Assembly (NCBI GenBank): GCA_027050975.1
Contig: JALUAR010000174.1
Span: 447-12,170, forward strand
DNA length: 11,724 bases
Direction: 5' to 3'
Origin: Thermodesulfovibrio sp.
GTDB lineage: Bacteria > Nitrospirota > Thermodesulfovibrionia > Thermodesulfovibrionales > JdFR-85
Notes under the pieces: model-generated
Told to the model about the DNA's origin: nothing
Databases searched by the model: none
The model's input: only the letters and a program-made list of their open reading frames with translations
Translations under genes and position numbers: made by a program
Part shown: piece by piece, positions 1-5,913 of the stretch
How positions within the stretch are numbered: the stretch's first letter is position 1
Layout of the letters: the number at the start of each line of letters is the position of its first letter

Positions 1-20
1 CCTTTTAATGGTCGTGAATA

Positions 21-1124
21 TTATTTAACCATATATCTCCCCTCGTATAGTTTTTCGATACGATCCAGCATGCTTGTCATAGAATATCTGGCAACAACTA
101 GTCTCCGTGCCTCCTCACTCAATCTCTTTGACAATTCATTATCATTCAATACCCTCAAGACAGCATCAGCGATAGCTCCGGGGTCCTTTACCGGAAAAGT
201 GAGCCCTGTCTCTCCGTCTCTAACTACCTCACGCAAAGGTGGTAGGTCAGAGGCAACAACAGGCTTCTCAAGCGCCATAGCCTGCAGAACTGTCTGGGGA
301 ACTCCCTCATTGGCATAAGAGGGATGAACCAGAACATTTAGTGAAGACAGGACATTTATAACATCCTTTCTGAAGCCAAGCATATATACAAGATTGGCCA
401 CACCGGTATCTTTTATGGTTTTTTCAAGGGTATTTCTATGAATTCCGTCACCAGCAATAACAAGCCTTGCATTTGGAATCTTCTCAACTATATAGGGCAT
501 AGCCATTACAAGATAATCAATCCCTTTCCAGCTTCTTATAACTGAAAGGGTTCCTATCAATGGTGTATCAGTAGAAAGACCCAGCTCCTCTCTCAAATCG
601 GTATGGTTCCTTCCGGGGCTGAAAAAATCCGTATCCACACCTGTGGGAATGGATATGATCTTTTCCGGATTAAACCGGTTATATTCTATCATCTGCTGTC
701 TTATTGCTTCACCAGTTGTGATCACGAAATGGGGAAAAGAGTTGTACAGCATTCTACTAAGGGGATTGTTTCCTATCCTCGTAGACAGATGGCGAGTACG
801 GATTATAAGGGGTCTGTTTTTGGCAAGTTTTGCAGCAGGAAGCACTATCCAGCTGTCCTTTGAGCTGTGGGTATTAACTATATCAATATTATTGTTCTCG
901 ATAAATCTTTTTACAGAAAAAGTTATCCATGGGATATATCTTCTCTTGAATACAAAAGGAATCGTAGTAAACCCTTCCTTAGAGGCCCTCTTGAAGATCT
1001 CACTATCTGGCGGAGCCATAATAAAGACTTCGTGTCCACGGTCTCTCATCCCATGAGCTTCCAGAAGGGTTCTGATTTCCTGCCCACCCCAGCCAAGCGA
1101 AGCCTCTGAATGAAGAATCCTCAT
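21..1124 (-). CDS. GT4-family (GT-B fold) glycosyltransferase
   Basis: A complete 367-residue protein with the layout of GT4 retaining glycosyltransferases. The N-terminal acceptor domain opens with a Rossmann strand and a glycine-rich GWGGQE loop (residues 11-16). The C-terminal nucleotide-sugar domain starts near IPTGVD (159-164), followed by GTLSVIRSWKG (191-201), the IAGDG strand (223-227) and the donor-site segment NEGVPQTVLQAM (272-283). GT4 enzymes usually carry EX7E at that segment; here E273 is followed eight residues later by Q281. There is no signal peptide or membrane helix, so it probably works at the cytoplasmic face of the inner membrane on a lipid or polysaccharide acceptor. 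The ATG overlaps the stop of the upstream ComEA-like gene (ATGA) and has no clear Shine-Dalgarno, which suggests translational coupling. The acceptor and sugar cannot be read from sequence. Family call firm, substrate unknown. Confidence 0.9.
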   Translation of the reverse strand: MRILHSEASLGWGGQEIRTLLEAHGMRDRGHEVFIMAPPDSEIFKRASKEGFTTIPFVFKRRYIPWITFSVKRFIENNNIDIVNTHSSKDSWIVLPAAKLAKNRPLIIRTRHLSTRIGNNPLSRMLYNSFPHFVITTGEAIRQQMIEYNRFNPEKIISIPTGVDTDFFSPGRNHTDLREELGLSTDTPLIGTLSVIRSWKGIDYLVMAMPYIVEKIPNARLVIAGDGIHRNTLEKTIKDTGVANLVYMLGFRKDVINVLSSLNVLVHPSYANEGVPQTVLQAMALEKPVVASDLPPLREVVRDGETGLTFPVKDPGAIADAVLRVLNDNELSKRLSEEARRLVVARYSMTSMLDRIEKLYEGRYMVK

Positions 1125-1426
1125 TTCTGGACTTTTTTTATCTCATCTTCAGGCACCACATCAAAGTATCCCTTCAGATTATTAAGTGTCTTTTTTCCGA
1201 TCCCTTTCACATTGATAAGCTCTTCCATTGTCTCTATTCGTCCTTTTTCTCTGATATACTGCAGTATCGCCTCTGCTTTTTTCAGCCCGATACCCTTTAC
1301 TTCTACTAATTCTTCCACTGTTGCCCTGTTTATATCCTTTTTCTTGACTTCGGCTACTACACCACCTACCGCAAAAGGATAGGAAATAAGACAAAGCAAC
1401 AAAAGGACCGCAATCCCCCTCTTCAT
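1121..1426 (-). CDS. ComEA-like secreted helix-hairpin-helix protein
   Basis: A complete 101-residue protein. Residues 1-25 form a signal peptide: a basic MKR start, a leucine-rich core and a likely cleavage after VVA (residue 25). The mature part starts INRAT-like (32-36) and carries two helix-hairpin-helix units, each with the turn VKGIG (43-47 and 73-77), the pattern of the ComEA C-terminal DNA-binding domain. The length matches the short Gram-negative ComEA-like proteins that consist of a signal peptide plus HhH. ComEA binds incoming DNA in the periplasm during transformation, but many short homologues have no proven role and no other competence gene is visible here. The start is supported by GGAGGT (complement at 1433-1438) six bases upstream. 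A TATAAC-like -10 (complement at 1459-1464) has no convincing -35. It is the first gene of a two-gene unit with the glycosyltransferase. Confidence 0.85.
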   Translation of the reverse strand: MKRGIAVLLLLCLISYPFAVGGVVAEVKKKDINRATVEELVEVKGIGLKKAEAILQYIREKGRIETMEELINVKGIGKKTLNNLKGYFDVVPEDEIKKVQK

Positions 1427-1505
1427 TGTGGTACCTCCGTTGATTTTGTTTGTGTTTAGTTATAGTAACAAATTCAAACAGAAGACTGGAAGGCAATACA
1501 ATGAA

Positions 1506-1523
1506 TGCCTGCCTTTACAGGCA
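1506..1523. repeat. Small GC-rich inverted repeat in divergent intergenic region
   Basis: TGCCTG (1506-1511) and CAGGCA (1518-1523) are perfect inverted arms around a six-base loop. It shares the GCCTG/CAGGC core with the stronger hairpin about 30 bases downstream. It lies upstream of both divergent genes, so it is not a terminator of either. Role unknown. Confidence 0.45.
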
Positions 1524-1553
1524 AATTTAAACTACTATTATTTTACTTCCATT

Positions 1554-1575
1554 GGCAGGCCAGAATTGGCCTGCC
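1554..1575. repeat. Strong GC-rich hairpin, 9-bp perfect arms
   Basis: GGCAGGCCA (1554-1562) and TGGCCTGCC (1567-1575) pair perfectly around a four-base loop. The sequence then runs into CCCAC and a further GCCTG, with no T-tract, so it does not look like an intrinsic terminator. It sits between the divergent comEA-like gene and htpX. It could be a repeat-family element or an operator; the sequence does not decide. Confidence 0.55.
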
Positions 1576-1614
1576 CCACTGCCTGACTGAAGAATCAATC
1601 AGCAAGTACGAGTA

Positions 1615-1633
1615 TTTGTCATATATTGACAAA
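1615..1633. promoter_or_regulatory. Dyad operator candidate overlapping a TTGACA box upstream of htpX
   Basis: TTTGTCA (1615-1621) and TGACAAA (1627-1633) are perfect 7-bp inverted arms with a TATAT spacer, the shape of a dimeric repressor site. The right arm contains a consensus-like -35, TTGACA (1626-1631). No good -10 lies 16-18 bases further on (TTAAGT at 1648-1653 is poor; TATATA at 1658-1663 is too far), so the promoter itself is uncertain. I see no CIRCE element here. Confidence 0.4.
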
Positions 1634-1693
1634 GCCATAACCGTATGTTAAGTTAGTTATATAGACCAAACATCGTTAAGGAGGTTGATGTTT

Positions 1694-2536
1694 ATGAATA
1701 CATTTAAGACCTTTGTGTTACTGCTTGCTTTAACCCTGTTTTTTGTCTGGATCGGTGGGCTCATTGGCGGCAGGACAGGTATGACCTTTGCTCTGATCTT
1801 TGCCGGAATGATGAACTTCTTCGCCTACTGGTTCAGTGACAGGATCGTACTTGCCATGTACAGGGCAAAGGAGGTAACGGAGGCAGAAGCACCGGAGCTT
1901 TACTCCATCGTACGACAGCTTGCACAAAAGGCAGGTATGCCCATGCCAAGGGTTTACATAATTCATGCTGACCAGCCCAATGCCTTTGCAACGGGAAGAA
2001 GCCCCAAGCATGCTGCGGTAGCTGTTACAACAGGTATAATGAGGCTGCTGAGCACCGAGGAGCTTGCGGGTGTTATAGGTCATGAGCTGGCACATATAAA
2101 ACACCGGGATGTGCTGATCAGCACGGTGGCTGCCACTATAGCTGGAGCAATCAGTTACCTTGCCCAGATGGCTCAGTGGATCTTTGTTTTCGGTGGCTTT
2201 AGCAGAGATGATGACGAAGGTGGCAACCCTATAGTTGCCCTTTTAATGATGATCATTGCTCCAATAGTGGCAATGATTGTCCAGATGGCTATTTCCAGGT
2301 CAAGGGAGTTTGCTGCAGATGCAGGTGGAGCAAGGCTTGTTGGTAATCCGAGATACCTTGCCTCTGCACTGAGAAAGCTTCATATGGCTTCACAGACCAT
2401 TTCCATGGAAGCAAATCCCGCAACATCTCATCTGTTTATAGTTAACCCCTTGTCTGGACGTAACATAGCAAAACTCTTTAGTACACATCCTCCTATAGAG
2501 GAGAGAATAGCCCGTCTTGAAGCCATGGCCATGTGA
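1694..2536 (+). CDS. htpX: Membrane zinc metalloprotease HtpX (M48 family)
   Basis: HtpX is an inner-membrane zinc protease that helps clear misfolded membrane proteins together with FtsH. The zinc motif HELAH is at residues 130-134, and the third ligand is E205 in SREFAADA, typical of M48. Hydrophobic segments lie near residues 5-25 and 30-50, and two more between the HExxH motif and E205, matching the family's four-helix layout. The C-terminus has the usual STHPPIEERIARL. The open frame can begin at TTG 1685 or ATG 1688, but AAGGAGG (1678-1684) abuts the first and is three bases from the second. ATG 1694, nine bases away, gives the standard MNTFKTF start and 280 residues. It is monocistronic as far as can be seen, divergent from the comEA-like gene, with a dyad over its putative -35. 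Confidence 0.96.
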   Translation: MNTFKTFVLLLALTLFFVWIGGLIGGRTGMTFALIFAGMMNFFAYWFSDRIVLAMYRAKEVTEAEAPELYSIVRQLAQKAGMPMPRVYIIHADQPNAFATGRSPKHAAVAVTTGIMRLLSTEELAGVIGHELAHIKHRDVLISTVAATIAGAISYLAQMAQWIFVFGGFSRDDDEGGNPIVALLMMIIAPIVAMIVQMAISRSREFAADAGGARLVGNPRYLASALRKLHMASQTISMEANPATSHLFIVNPLSGRNIAKLFSTHPPIEERIARLEAMAM

Positions 2537-2540
2537 AGCT

Positions 2541-2559
2541 CCCCGACCAAATGTCGGGG
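2541..2559 (+). terminator. Hairpin just after htpX, possible terminator without T-tract
   Basis: CCCCGAC (2541-2547) and GTCGGGG (2553-2559) form a perfect 7-bp stem with a five-base loop, four bases after the htpX stop. Flanking AAGC and CTT can extend it past a small bulge. There is no run of T after the stem, so it may stabilise the htpX mRNA 3' end or belong to a repeat family instead of terminating by itself. Confidence 0.45.
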
Positions 2560-2574
2560 CTTCCAATGCAAGGT

Positions 2575-2604
2575 GCCATGTAATAGACTTGACTATTACA
2601 TGGC
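2575..2604. repeat. 12-bp perfect inverted repeat between htpX and the SDR gene
   Basis: GCCATGTAATAG (2575-2586) and CTATTACATGGC (2593-2604) are perfect 12-bp arms around a six-base loop. There is no T-tract. The loop and right arm hold TTGACT (2589-2594), a good -35 candidate for the downstream operon, so the palindrome could be an operator as easily as a transcription-end structure. Confidence 0.55.
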
Positions 2605-2618
2605 CTATCTATCAAAAT
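2589..2618 (+). promoter_or_regulatory. Weak sigma-70-like promoter candidate for the three-gene lipid operon
   Basis: TTGACT (2589-2594) matches the -35 consensus at five of six positions. After 18 bases comes CAAAAT (2613-2618), a four-of-six -10. Transcription would start near 2625 and leave a leader of about 38 bases. The assignment rests on these two hexamers only. Confidence 0.25.
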
Positions 2619-2625
2619 ATGCAAG

Positions 2626-2658
2626 CTGAAGATACTTCAGGGGTAGCACTCCTTTTTT
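2626..2658 (+). promoter_or_regulatory. Leader hairpins with T-tract directly before the SDR start
   Basis: CTGAAG (2626-2631) and CTTCAG (2635-2640) form a 6-bp stem with a three-base loop. Overlapping it, AGGGG (2639-2643) can pair with CTCCT (2649-2653, one G.T pair), followed by a run of T (2653-2658). The T run ends four bases before the SDR ATG, and no Shine-Dalgarno is present. This could be a weak terminator for read-through from htpX or an attenuator-like leader. Confidence 0.3.
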
Positions 2659-2662
2659 AACT

Positions 2663-3628
2663 ATGAAGGCACTCGTTACAGGCTCTACAGGTTTTATCGG
2701 AAGCCATCTTGTGGAAGCACTGATTGCAAGTGGCTATAATGTTCGATGTCTGGTCCGTAGCACCTCAGACAGACGCTGGATAGAATCCCTATGTGTTGAG
2801 TTAGTTAACGGTGACTGCCTGGATATTGATACCCTTAAAGAGTCTGTAAAAGGCTGTGACTATGTGTTTCATCTTGCAGGCTTGACAAAGGCCTGCAGGG
2901 AAGAGGATTTTTACTGTGTAAATGTTAAAGGGACCGAAAATATTGTAAATGCTGTTTTACAGGCAAATCCTGATATAAAAAGGTTTGTATTTTTAAGTAG
3001 TCAGGCAGCGGTAGGGCCGAGTTTTAACGGAACCCCTGTTAACGAGAGCACGGAACCACACCCTGTTTCTGTTTACGGCAGGAGCAAACTTGAGGCTGAA
3101 AAGATTGTAGGTAGCGCAGGAGACAGGATTCCCGTCACTATAATTCGGCCTCCTGCTGTGTACGGACCTCGCGATCGCGATTTTTATTTTTTCTTTAAAC
3201 TGATAAAACGGGGAATTTTCCCATACTGGGGGCGCTCACAATACTCTCTTGTTTATATTGATGATCTCATTAATGGTATAATACTTTCTGTTGAAAACAG
3301 TGCTGCCGTTGGTAAGACATATTTTATAGCGGATATGGAAATCCATACCAATGAAGAGATAGCACTAACCATTGCAAAAATTCTCGGCAGACCACTGAGA
3401 AAGGTCAGAGTTCCGAGAGCTATCATGCCCTTTTTGGCAAGCATTGGAGAGAAGTTTACCAAAGACAAAAGCATTTTTAATCGTGACAAGGTACGAGAGC
3501 TCCATTACAGATACTGGCTCTGTGACAGCACTCTCGCTCAGAAGGAACTGGGTTACAAACCTGCAGTCAAACTTGAAGACGGACTCAAATGGACTGCAGA
3601 CTGGTACAAAATTAACAGGTGGCTATGA
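2663..3628 (+). CDS. Extended SDR (NAD-dependent epimerase/dehydratase family), candidate ceramide reductase
   Basis: A complete 321-residue extended short-chain dehydrogenase/reductase. The nucleotide-binding motif GSTGFIG is at residues 7-13 (GxxGxxG), VFHLAG follows, active-site serines are at 112-113 (FLSSQ), and the catalytic pair is Y138/K142 in VYGRSK. IIRPPAVYGPRD is the usual extended-SDR loop. Such enzymes act on sugar nucleotides, steroids or lipids. Because the next two genes look like serine palmitoyltransferase and a GNAT-type ceramide synthase, I infer that it reduces the 3-keto group of ketoceramide or ketosphinganine, like Caulobacter CerR. A sugar epimerase cannot be excluded from motifs alone. 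ATG 2663 is the only start: the frame has a stop at 2627-2629 and no start codon between. It lacks a Shine-Dalgarno, so translation may be leaderless-like or depend on leader structure. Its stop overlaps the next start (ATGA). Confidence 0.88.
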   Translation: MKALVTGSTGFIGSHLVEALIASGYNVRCLVRSTSDRRWIESLCVELVNGDCLDIDTLKESVKGCDYVFHLAGLTKACREEDFYCVNVKGTENIVNAVLQANPDIKRFVFLSSQAAVGPSFNGTPVNESTEPHPVSVYGRSKLEAEKIVGSAGDRIPVTIIRPPAVYGPRDRDFYFFFKLIKRGIFPYWGRSQYSLVYIDDLINGIILSVENSAAVGKTYFIADMEIHTNEEIALTIAKILGRPLRKVRVPRAIMPFLASIGEKFTKDKSIFNRDKVRELHYRYWLCDSTLAQKELGYKPAVKLEDGLKWTADWYKINRWL

Positions 3629-4812
3629 ATAGAGAAGACATATTCAAAAAATGCTTTAAGTTTACAAAGGCCAAGGAGATTATGGAGCTTGGCCTCTATC
3701 CCTTTTTCCGCATGGTTGAGAGTGCCCAGGACCCTGTTGTTTATATAAATGGCAGAAAAATGATAATGGTGGGCTCCAATAACTACTTAGGATTAACAAA
3801 CGACCCACGTGTGAAAGAGGCTGCGATCAAGGCAATCGAGAAGTACGGAACAGGCTGTGCAGGCTCACGATTTCTTAATGGCACTCTTGACATCCATGTT
3901 GAACTGGAAGAAAAACTGGCAAGATTTGTCCGCAAAGAGGCTGCTCTTATCTTTTCCACTGGATTCCAGGTCAATCTTGGAGTTATATCTACCCTGGTAG
4001 GAAAGGATGATGTGATAATCATTGATAAAATGGATCATGCCAGTATTATTGACGGATGTCGTCTCTCCTATGGCGAGATCAGAAAATACCGTCACAATGA
4101 TATGGCAGATCTGGAGCGTGTACTGAAGGAGAACAATGGCAGGGGAGTGCTTATAGTTGTAGACGGTGTTTTCAGCATGGAAGGAGACATTGTAAACCTT
4201 CCGGAAGTGAATCGGCTTGCAAAACAGTATGGTGCCCGATTGATGGTTGATGACGCTCACGGAATCGGCGTGCTTGGTAAAACCGGCAGAGGCACATGTG
4301 AGCATTTTAATCTGGAACAGGAGGTTGACCTTATAATGGGCACATACAGCAAGTCTCTTGCCTCTATAGGTGGTTTTGTTGCAGGCGACCGTGATGTTAT
4401 CCACTACATAAAGCACTTTGCCCGGGCACTGATCTTCACAGCCAGCCCTCCGCCTGCCTCTGTGGCAGCAGTAAGCGCTGCCCTTGACATCATTGAACAG
4501 GAGCCGGAGCGAATCGAGAGACTCTGGAAAAACACAAACAGAATGCTCAAGGCATTTAAGGAAATGGGCTTTGAGGTTGGTCCGAGCGAAACGCCTATCA
4601 TTCCTGTCATTGTCGGAGAAAATGAGACAGCATTTAAGATGGCAATGATGCTTCAGGAGGAGGGTGTTTTTGCCAATGTGGCGGTAAGTCCTGCTGTGCC
4701 TGCCGGAAAGGCACTTATCAGAACCAGCTATATGGCCACACACACGGATGAGCACCTTGACATAGTGATTGAGGCATTTAAGAAGGTGGGTAAAAAACTG
4801 GGACTGATTTAA
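3625..4812 (+). CDS. PLP-dependent alpha-oxoamine synthase, probable serine palmitoyltransferase
   Basis: A complete fold-type I PLP enzyme of 395 residues. Alpha-oxoamine synthases condense an amino acid with an acyl thioester with loss of CO2. Visible residues, numbered from ATG 3625: H138 in DHASI (stacks on PLP), D209 and H212 in VDDAHG, the Schiff-base lysine K243 in GTYSKSLASIGGF, and R366 in LIRTSYMATHT. The spacing of these residues matches bacterial serine palmitoyltransferase as I recall it (H159, D231, H234, K265 in Sphingomonas). S-K-S around the lysine is SPT-like; BioF, Kbl and ALAS usually have G-K-A or A-K-A. GCAGSRFLNGT, HNDMADLE and VDGVFSMEGD closely resemble Bacteroides SPT from memory. 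I therefore infer serine plus acyl-CoA/ACP giving 3-ketosphinganine in the cytosol. A GTG at 3619 could add two residues; ATG 3625 gives the ATGA overlap with the SDR stop. Confidence 0.9.
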   Translation: MNREDIFKKCFKFTKAKEIMELGLYPFFRMVESAQDPVVYINGRKMIMVGSNNYLGLTNDPRVKEAAIKAIEKYGTGCAGSRFLNGTLDIHVELEEKLARFVRKEAALIFSTGFQVNLGVISTLVGKDDVIIIDKMDHASIIDGCRLSYGEIRKYRHNDMADLERVLKENNGRGVLIVVDGVFSMEGDIVNLPEVNRLAKQYGARLMVDDAHGIGVLGKTGRGTCEHFNLEQEVDLIMGTYSKSLASIGGFVAGDRDVIHYIKHFARALIFTASPPPASVAAVSAALDIIEQEPERIERLWKNTNRMLKAFKEMGFEVGPSETPIIPVIVGENETAFKMAMMLQEEGVFANVAVSPAVPAGKALIRTSYMATHTDEHLDIVIEAFKKVGKKLGLI

Positions 4813-5912
4813 TGCTCCAGGTCGTTGAGGCAACCTCTGAAAAGGCTCTGAAAGATTTTATAACCTTCCCGCATCATCTGTACAGAAATGATCCGAATTA
4901 CACCCCTGAATTAACAAGAGACCAGAAACTCCACTTCTCTCGAAAAAATCCGTTTTTCAGATATTCCAGGGTGAGATTTTTCCTTGCAAAGGCTGACGGA
5001 AAAATCCTCGGCAGAGTGGTCTCTATAATAAATAAACGACACATTGAGTTACATAACGAAAAGGCTGGATTCTTCGGTTTCTATGAATCCGTTAATGACC
5101 AGTCTGTAGCAAATGCGCTTCTTGACCGTGTTGCCAAGGAGTTGAGGAAGGAAGGGCTTGAGCTCATTCGAGGACCAATGAATTTTTCCACTAACGAACA
5201 GTGCGGCTTTCTCATTGAAGGCTACGACTCTCCGGCAATGCTATTGATGCCATATAATCCTCCTTACTACCATGAACTTATGCAGACATGGGGAATGAAA
5301 AAGGCCAAGGACCTCCTGGCCTTTATTAAGGCCGTACCTGAAGATCTGCCGGAAAAGATATACAGGGCTGCAGAGATAGCCGAACGTCGGGGCATAAGGG
5401 CAAGAAGGATTGATAAATCAAAATTGAGGGCCGAGATGAAGGCATTTCAGGAGATATATAACTCAGCATGGAAAGACAATTGGGGGTTCATTCCCTTCGA
5501 TGACGAAGAGCTGGATTACATGGTTGAACGGCTCAAACCTATAATAAAACCGGAACTCACCATTATTGCTGAAAAGGATGGCTATCCCGTCGGATTCCTG
5601 GGTATATTTCCCGATTATAACCTTGTCCTCCGCAAGATGAAAGGCCGTCTTACTCCCTGGTCTATACTTAAGGCCCTGTATTACCATAACAAAATAGAAG
5701 ACCTCAGGTTGTTGCTTCTTGGTGTTAGACCTGAGTACAGACTGAGGGGAGTGGATGCACTGCTTTTCAGAGAGGCATTCAGGGGAGCTCGTGGATACAA
5801 AAGGGCAGAGTTTTCATGGATCCTGGAGGACAATCTTCCTGTAATAAGGCTCGTGGAGATGATCGGGGGACGATTGTACAAACGGTATCGAATATATGAG
5901 AAAAAACTCTGA
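4812..5912 (+). CDS. GNAT-fold N-acyltransferase, candidate bacterial ceramide synthase
   Basis: A complete 366-residue protein, about twice the length of a simple GNAT domain. The N-terminal half has conserved-looking GPMNFSTNEQCGF (121-133) and MPYNPPYY (146-153). The C-terminal half ends in a GNAT-like region: GVRPEYRLRG (304-313, the acyl-CoA pyrophosphate loop type) and then ILEDNLPVIRLVEMIGG, resembling the late GNAT helix. No signal peptide or membrane helix is evident. Proteins of this build are usually annotated only as GNAT family or hypothetical. One in Caulobacter was shown to be bCerS, which N-acylates the sphingoid base. Position directly after an SPT-like gene, with stop and start sharing one base (TAATG), supports the same role here; this is inference. 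There is no distinct Shine-Dalgarno, so translation is probably coupled. Alternative: another lipid or amino-acid N-acyltransferase. Confidence 0.85.
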   Translation: MLQVVEATSEKALKDFITFPHHLYRNDPNYTPELTRDQKLHFSRKNPFFRYSRVRFFLAKADGKILGRVVSIINKRHIELHNEKAGFFGFYESVNDQSVANALLDRVAKELRKEGLELIRGPMNFSTNEQCGFLIEGYDSPAMLLMPYNPPYYHELMQTWGMKKAKDLLAFIKAVPEDLPEKIYRAAEIAERRGIRARRIDKSKLRAEMKAFQEIYNSAWKDNWGFIPFDDEELDYMVERLKPIIKPELTIIAEKDGYPVGFLGIFPDYNLVLRKMKGRLTPWSILKALYYHNKIEDLRLLLLGVRPEYRLRGVDALLFREAFRGARGYKRAEFSWILEDNLPVIRLVEMIGGRLYKRYRIYEKKL

Positions 5913-5913
5913 G

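Noticed and set aside
1..20. Terminator or gene at the left edge
   Set aside because: Only 20 bases remain after the glycosyltransferase stop, with no stem or coding signal that can be judged.
1121..1426. Part of a natural competence locus
   Set aside because: Only the short HhH protein is present; no ComEC, ComF or pilus gene is in view.
1685..1693. TTG 1685 or ATG 1688 as the htpX start
   Set aside because: Both lie too close to AAGGAGG (1678-1684); ATG 1694 has proper spacing and gives the standard HtpX N-terminus.
3625..4812. BioF (biotin) or Kbl (threonine degradation) assignment
   Set aside because: The lysine motif is SKS, no biotin or threonine dehydrogenase gene is adjacent, and the acyltransferase and SDR neighbours fit lipid synthesis better. 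A substrate test would still be decisive.
3865..4833. 322-codon antisense frame opposite the SPT-like gene
   Set aside because: Low-complexity mix of His, Cys and Lys without family motifs; the sense strand has a complete catalytic enzyme.
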